This document shows positions 14,981-18,695 of a stretch of DNA of 18,695 bases, piece by piece (position 1 is the stretch's first letter; each line of letters opens with the position of its first letter). The DNA comes from Candidatus Thorarchaeota archaeon (GTDB lineage Archaea > Asgardarchaeota > Thorarchaeia > Thorarchaeales > Thorarchaeaceae). Position numbers and translations under genes: made by a program. The stretch covers positions 1-18,695 of the forward strand of contig JABCSP010000014.1 of assembly GCA_018238825.1 (NCBI GenBank). Direction: 5' to 3'. Below the pieces are notes generated by a model. It saw only the letters and a list, made by a program, of their open reading frames with translations. It was not told where the DNA came from and ran no database searches.

Positions 14981-15658
14981 TCAATGACCAAATTCTCCAG
15001 TGAGTGGTACGAAAGCAACTCCACCCCAATTACGACGGGTAATATTTCCATCAGCATCTTTCTCAAGCATCAATAGGTCTTGAAAGAATCCTCTACTCCC
15101 AACCGGGATTAGCATGATACCTCCTAGTGCAAGCTGTTGGATAAGAGGAGTCGGGACTTCTGGAGCTGCTGCTGCAACAAGAATTCTATCAAAGGGTGAA
15201 TATTCAACAAGTCCTTTCCCTCCATCACCATGTATCAATGTGACTCTATCATCGTACCCTGTTCTCTCTAGATTCTTCTGAGCAAAATCAATTAGACCTT
15301 CCACTATCTCAATAGTATAGATATGTCCGGGATTTTCCATACCTTTTGAAGCAACCATCTCCGCGCACAGTGCAGCATGATACCCAGATCCCGCTCCAAC
15401 TTCTAAGATTTTATGTCCAGGTTTGAGTTTCAAACTTTCACACATTATTACACACATATGTGGTGCAGATATTGTCTGGCCCAGTCCAATAGAAAGGGGA
15501 GAATCTCGATAGGCATGTTCTTTGTTGGATGGACGGACAAACTCTTCTCTGGATACAGTTCTGACAGCTCTTTCCATCACATCACTCTTGAGATATCCAT
15601 TGTTTTGTAAACGGCGGACTAAAGCGTCTACTGCTTTTTTGTTATTGTCCCTAGACAT
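14981..15658 (-). CDS. pcm: Protein-L-isoaspartate O-methyltransferase
   Basis: A 225-residue SAM-dependent enzyme that methylates L-isoaspartyl residues in aged proteins to start their repair, cytoplasmic. Typical motifs are Y-R-D-S-P-L-S-I-G-L-G-Q-T-I-S-A-P-H (50-67), the SAM motif I L-E-V-G-A-G-S-G-Y-H-A-A (85-96), and A-A-A-P-E-V-P-T-P-L-I-Q-Q-L (post-I, near 164-176). Length is normal for the family. The ATG at 15658 has GTGAT five bases before it. It diverges from DUF371 and converges on rbkR with 2 bases between. Its product and the proteasome beta gene both serve protein quality control, but they are not in one operon. Confidence 0.95.
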   Translation of the reverse strand: MSRDNNKKAVDALVRRLQNNGYLKSDVMERAVRTVSREEFVRPSNKEHAYRDSPLSIGLGQTISAPHMCVIMCESLKLKPGHKILEVGAGSGYHAALCAEMVASKGMENPGHIYTIEIVEGLIDFAQKNLERTGYDDRVTLIHGDGGKGLVEYSPFDRILVAAAAPEVPTPLIQQLALGGIMLIPVGSRGFFQDLLMLEKDADGNITRRNWGGVAFVPLTGEFGH

Positions 15659-15686
15659 TCAAATCACTAACTATGAAGACATGGAT

Positions 15687-15697
15687 TCATAAAAGGC
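15687..15697. promoter_or_regulatory. Shared TATA-like element between pcm and DUF371
   Basis: TTCATAAAAGG lies in the 57-base spacer between the divergent starts. For DUF371 its distance to the ATG at 15716 is about 25 bases, which would give a leaderless mRNA and supports that start over the TTG at 15698. For pcm the reverse reading TTTTATGA lies about 30 bases upstream and leaves a leader of about 8 bases carrying the GTGAT site. Assignment is inferred. Confidence 0.3.
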
Positions 15698-15715
15698 TTG
15701 CACACCGTTCTTTTC

Positions 15716-16144
15716 ATGCATCTTGTACGATTCAAGGCATATGGACATGAGAATGTAATAGGGGAGCATAAGACTACTGTAGAGATAACCACGGAGGATT
15801 ATCTCACAATACAGGGAACTTGTATTGTGGGAGTGCAAGCAAATCAGAAACTATCCGATTTAGCCCCCAAGATACGAGAGTTGGTCACTCTAGAAACTAC
15901 GAAAATCGTTCTTGTAATGGAAGTTGAGGGTATAATTGAACAAGTAACTGGGACTGGAGGACAGAATCTCACATACTCTGATTCTGTAAGTATGGTTGCT
16001 AGAACTAGTTCATACCAATGTGGAAGAACTCTGATGATCAATGCAGACAAAGCAGCCTCGAATCTTAGTAGGGAGTTCGTCAGACTACTAGAGAAAAATG
16101 GGGTTGAAATGAATTGCGAACTGCATTTTATTCCTGAACGATGA
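15716..16144 (+). CDS. DUF371 family protein
   Basis: A 142-residue archaeal DUF371 protein of unknown function. The N-terminus has the family pattern K-A-Y-G-H-E-N-V-I-G-E-H-K-T-T-V-E-I-T, then L-T-I-Q-G-T-C-I-V-G-V, and a later S-D-S-V-S-M-V-A-R-T-S-S segment. It is compact and beta-rich with no membrane segment. The frame extends to a TTG at 15698, but the ATG at 15716 matches family starts and the promoter spacing. Its 3' end overlaps the convergent trm5-type gene by 17 bases. No function can be named; proximity to tRNA methylation genes is suggestive only. Confidence 0.85.
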   Translation: MHLVRFKAYGHENVIGEHKTTVEITTEDYLTIQGTCIVGVQANQKLSDLAPKIRELVTLETTKIVLVMEVEGIIEQVTGTGGQNLTYSDSVSMVARTSSYQCGRTLMINADKAASNLSREFVRLLEKNGVEMNCELHFIPER

Positions 16145-17189
16145 CATCAGTAACCATTTGAAACTCGTAAGGGGCACTATCTCGGACACGTCGCACTAAT
16201 TTGATTTTTTTCACAGACCGACCTTCTTTCTCTACCAATCCAACTACTTTTTCTTTCAGCGTATCTTCAGGTGTTTCTCCACCAATGAAATCATAGTAAT
16301 GCATTGTACCACCGGGTTTCAAGATTTTACAAGTATCCCCAATAAAATCAGATGCACCTGAAGGATGGTTCATTATTACTCGATCTACACTGAGTTCATT
16401 GGTATTCACATAGTCATGAGCGTCAGCTACAACTGGTAGGATTGTACCAACAAGTTTGTTCAGTCCGATACTTTCACAGAGTAGGTCTATTGCGGAGGGG
16501 TTGATATCAATAGCAATCACCTTGGCTTCTTTCTGTTTCGTGATGTGAATTGCAAAAGGGCCAACTCCACAGAACATATCCACCACAACCTCACCCGATT
16601 CAACAAGTTGCGCAATTCGATTGTGTTCCTCCAATAAACGAGGGCTGAAGTATGCTTTAGCAACATCCACTGCAAGTCTACAGCCATATTCTGTATGGAT
16701 TGATTTTGTACGATCCTCACCCGCAAGAAGTATGTAATCTCTTACTCGAGTTGTTCCTGAAACAGCACCTTTCTTGGCTAGAACTGTCTTGAAATTTGTA
16801 TGAATACTGTGGAAAACTTCACCAATTAATTCAGAATATGATACAATTTCATCAGGAATTTCCAAAATTGCAATATCTCCAATCAAATCGTAGGCGCGTG
16901 GAAGAAGGGCAAGTTTCTCAGGAGGTAACCTACCTTCCAAAGCATCAACTAAGGTTCGTGGATCTTGTGGAATTACATCAAATGCCCGCGTACCTGTGTC
17001 AATAGGCACGGTAGAATTTAGAGTTGTGAGCTGGTCTTTAGTGATTTCAGATTTTACAGGAAAATAGAGGATTCCATCTTCAGAGATTATCTTGCAATTA
17101 TTGTCAAGTATTTCCAGAGTTATGAGTATCTTTCTAATAGTTTCTCCATCTTTTGCTGGAACACTGATGTATTGTTTCTCTGATGACAT
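16128..17189 (-). CDS. Trm5/Taw2 family tRNA-G37 methyltransferase or transferase
   Basis: A 353-residue class I SAM-binding enzyme of the Trm5/TYW2 family. The N-terminal 100 residues resemble the D1 domain; then R-A-Y-D-L-I-G-D-I-A-I-L-E-I-P (98-112) leads the central domain, and E-Y-G-C-R-L-A-V-D-V-A-K-A-Y-F-S-P-R-L (167-185) precedes the SAM motif V-D-M-F-C-G-V-G-P-F-A (203-213). Trm5 makes m1G37, the substrate of Taw1; Taw2 transfers an aminocarboxypropyl group later in the same route. The family N-x-P motif reads M-N-H-P-S-G-A-S-D-F (273-282) rather than the usual N-L-P, so the reaction is not settled; m1G37 formation is favoured. The ATG at 17189 is preceded by GTGA, and a TTG lies one codon earlier. 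It follows the nucleotidyltransferase-like gene by about 45 bases. Confidence 0.88.
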   Translation of the reverse strand: MSSEKQYISVPAKDGETIRKILITLEILDNNCKIISEDGILYFPVKSEITKDQLTTLNSTVPIDTGTRAFDVIPQDPRTLVDALEGRLPPEKLALLPRAYDLIGDIAILEIPDEIVSYSELIGEVFHSIHTNFKTVLAKKGAVSGTTRVRDYILLAGEDRTKSIHTEYGCRLAVDVAKAYFSPRLLEEHNRIAQLVESGEVVVDMFCGVGPFAIHITKQKEAKVIAIDINPSAIDLLCESIGLNKLVGTILPVVADAHDYVNTNELSVDRVIMNHPSGASDFIGDTCKILKPGGTMHYYDFIGGETPEDTLKEKVVGLVEKEGRSVKKIKLVRRVRDSAPYEFQMVTDVIVQE

Positions 17190-17234
17190 CAATTACTGGT
17201 CACAATAAGATGCCTAAGATAGTTGTGATGGGGT

Positions 17235-18287
17235 TTAGGATAACAGCCTGACGTACTCTTTTCCAGAACCGGCCTTTGTACCCACCATCAACTGATGAGA
17301 TTCTGCACCTGTTTTCGTCTGAGTGACTTTCTGCAGGATTCCAGCTACTTCTATTTGGTCACCCTTCTTGAATAGACCACCAAATGCACCATCATATATC
17401 ATGATACGAGTGACTGATGTTCCATTGGTCATTACAGGTTCTGTAGTATATACCGCGGGATGGAAGATTCCATAGTCTGCATTTTCAACCGTCATCGATA
17501 ATTTCACTGGATTTTGTGTCAGAGAAAAATATGATTCGGATCCGTGTTCGATAGGAGCTTCCTCTGGTTTGAGAATAGACGTAATTCCAATGCATCTATC
17601 TTTGATGCAGAGCGCCTTACGACGACAGAAGAGTGTCTGAAGGTCTTCCATATCTAAAATTGGAATCCGTTTATTCACTCGTTCTATCGCTCGGCTCCAT
17701 TCGGGGAGGTCTCTTATTCTGGTTTGAGTTTCTGGGTTTTTCAAATTCACATAGTTTTCATGGAGATTCCATGAATCCTTGAATCCATAGATGTTCATGT
17801 TGATGTCCGAGTAAGTAGGATTATGACCTTTCCAAAGAATGCTACCTGAAATTCCAAGGTTGCTTAATGGCACACCAAGTTCATCTTGAAGGATATCAGC
17901 TGTTCTTTTTACTAATTCCTCTAGCGCATCCTTTGGCTCTGTTATAATCTCCTGAAGACGGTGTTCGGGGCTGAAGTAATCTTTGATTGTGTCACGAGGA
18001 GGTTCAACTAGATCTGTCTGAAAGTGTTTATCCAATATTGTGTAATTTTGAGGAAGTAAAGCCATCCCTTCTACTGTTGAGTCAACCGTGCCCCAGAATG
18101 TGCGTTTGTATTGAACTCCCCCTGTAATCCACTTTCCATCTGTATCTGGCACATATTTGAGATAAGATAGAACTCTATCAGAGGGTTGGATGTAGCCGAG
18201 TGTAACAAATAGTCTACCTTCATGGTCTCGAAAGATATCACGGTCTCGGACCCTTTCTGGTAGATCAATAATAGCAGGATTCGACAT
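17235..18287 (-). CDS. Nucleotidyltransferase-like protein (archaeal COG1665-like)
   Basis: A 350-residue archaeal protein that resembles the COG1665 predicted nucleotidyltransferases. A beta-rich N-terminal segment (D-R-D-I-F-R-D-H-E-G-R-L-F-V) leads to a polymerase-beta-like core, G-I-S-G-S-I-L-W-K-G (145-154) followed by Y-S-D-I-N-M-N-I-Y-G (159-168). In active enzymes this region reads G-S-(x)-D-x-D; here the second acid is Asn163, so catalysis is doubtful. The C-terminus (G-D-Q-I-E-V-A-G-I-L-Q-K-V-T) looks like an OB-type barrel. The frame opens at a TTG (18305) and has an ATG at 18296, but GAGG is nine bases before the ATG at 18287, which is preferred. It lies upstream of the Trm5-type gene on the same strand and may share its transcript. 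No substrate can be named. Confidence 0.7.
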   Translation of the reverse strand: MSNPAIIDLPERVRDRDIFRDHEGRLFVTLGYIQPSDRVLSYLKYVPDTDGKWITGGVQYKRTFWGTVDSTVEGMALLPQNYTILDKHFQTDLVEPPRDTIKDYFSPEHRLQEIITEPKDALEELVKRTADILQDELGVPLSNLGISGSILWKGHNPTYSDINMNIYGFKDSWNLHENYVNLKNPETQTRIRDLPEWSRAIERVNKRIPILDMEDLQTLFCRRKALCIKDRCIGITSILKPEEAPIEHGSESYFSLTQNPVKLSMTVENADYGIFHPAVYTTEPVMTNGTSVTRIMIYDGAFGGLFKKGDQIEVAGILQKVTQTKTGAESHQLMVGTKAGSGKEYVRLLS

Positions 18288-18359
18288 TTTTCTCATCCTC
18301 GACAAGTTTGATTGACTAACAGTTACATAGATTAGAGAGACTACAGTTTAGCCCTACTG

Positions 18360-18695
18360 ATGAAGATTCTCCACCTGTGTGACAGCCTTAATCCTGCTGG
18401 TCTTGGAGGCTATGAGTCATACTTGCATTATCTATCGGAACATCTAGTCAATAATGAGCATATATCAATCGTAGTCACTCAGGCACCTAAAAGGGATTCT
18501 CCAGATTTTGTTGATCATGAGCATTATAGAGTTCGTTATCTTTCTGGCAACTTCCTAGAAGCAAGAAAATGGGAGTTTTTTGCATTACCTGAGGATGAAC
18601 ATGAGGAAAAAGCCAGCATATTGTTCAAAGAGAATGACTTGGATTTGAATATCGAAGCTCTAGAAAATCAACTCCTAGATTTTATTCATGAATTT
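18360..18695 (+). CDS. Glycosyltransferase, GT4-like, N-terminal part only
   Basis: The frame starts at the ATG at 18360 and stays open for 112 codons to the window edge, so the C-terminal, nucleotide-sugar-binding half is missing. It begins M-K-I-L-H-L-C-D, a beta strand, then a glycine-rich turn A-G-L-G-G-Y-E with the G-G-x-E motif common in GT4/GT-B enzymes, a helix Y-L-H-Y-L-S-E-H-L, and a second strand I-S-I-V-V-T. These features suggest a GT-B fold enzyme that adds a sugar, perhaps to a lipid or surface glycan at the inner face of the membrane. The substrate is unknown. It diverges from the nucleotidyltransferase-like gene with a 72-base spacer in which I see no clear TATA box. Confidence 0.7.
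   Translation, partial: MKILHLCDSLNPAGLGGYESYLHYLSEHLVNNEHISIVVTQAPKRDSPDFVDHEHYRVRYLSGNFLEARKWEFFALPEDEHEEKASILFKENDLDLNIEALENQLLDFIHEF

Noticed and set aside
1..18695. Defence system, prophage, CRISPR or mobile element
   Set aside because: No repeat arrays, transposase, integrase, phage structural genes or typical defence domains are visible. Composition is uniform throughout.

Overview
The window looks like part of a moderately AT-rich archaeal chromosome. Evidence is the gene content: an archaeal/eukaryotic-type prolyl-tRNA synthetase, an archaeal NMN adenylyltransferase, NOG1, a proteasome beta subunit, Taw1 and Trm5 of the archaeal wyosine route, an archaeal translin, a CTP-dependent riboflavin kinase with an N-terminal winged helix, and DUF371. 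Promoter-like TATA elements and GGTGA/GGAG ribosome binding sites also fit Archaea. The mix resembles an uncultivated Asgard (for example Thorarchaeia-like) or related lineage, but that placement is an impression from the proteins and nothing in the window proves it. I see no tRNA, rRNA, CRISPR array, insertion sequence or phage gene. No gene-free stretch exceeds 300 bases; the longest is the 155-base leader region 7719-7873.

Layout. Positions 1-595 (minus) hold the start of a secreted protein and a small TIGR04076-type protein. At 700-1305 (plus) is an unrecognised helical protein. Positions 1318-4181 (minus) hold a helix-hairpin-helix MutS-like ATPase translationally coupled to a YfcE/MJ0936-type phosphoesterase. 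Positions 4279-8398 (minus) carry a CDF cation transporter, a D-2-hydroxyacid dehydrogenase, proS (with its own promoter, leader and a terminator-like hairpin) and nadM. rtcA (plus, 8508-9557) abuts nog1 (minus, 9558-10613) end to end. A plus-strand run from 10715 to 14978 holds a proteasome beta subunit, a B12-binding-type radical SAM protein, taw1, translin and the riboflavin kinase/regulator. pcm (minus) and DUF371 (plus) diverge from a 57-base spacer. A minus-strand pair, Trm5/Taw2-type methyltransferase and a nucleotidyltransferase-like protein, follows, and a glycosyltransferase gene begins at 18360 and runs off the end.

Functional themes. Much of the window is housekeeping RNA and translation biology: proS charges tRNA-Pro, taw1 and the Trm5-type enzyme act on G37 of tRNA-Phe, rtcA acts on RNA 3' ends, translin binds nucleic acid, and NOG1 is a ribosome-assembly GTPase. 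Cofactor synthesis (nadM, riboflavin kinase) and protein quality control (proteasome beta, pcm) are also present.

I found no clearly new multi-gene system. The most notable points are a proteasome beta subunit with Ala where the catalytic Thr1 should be, an inverted repeat that places the mutS-like ribosome binding site in a hairpin loop, a short leader ORF with a good ribosome binding site before proS, and two enzymes lacking a usual catalytic acid (the dehydrogenase and the nucleotidyltransferase-like protein).
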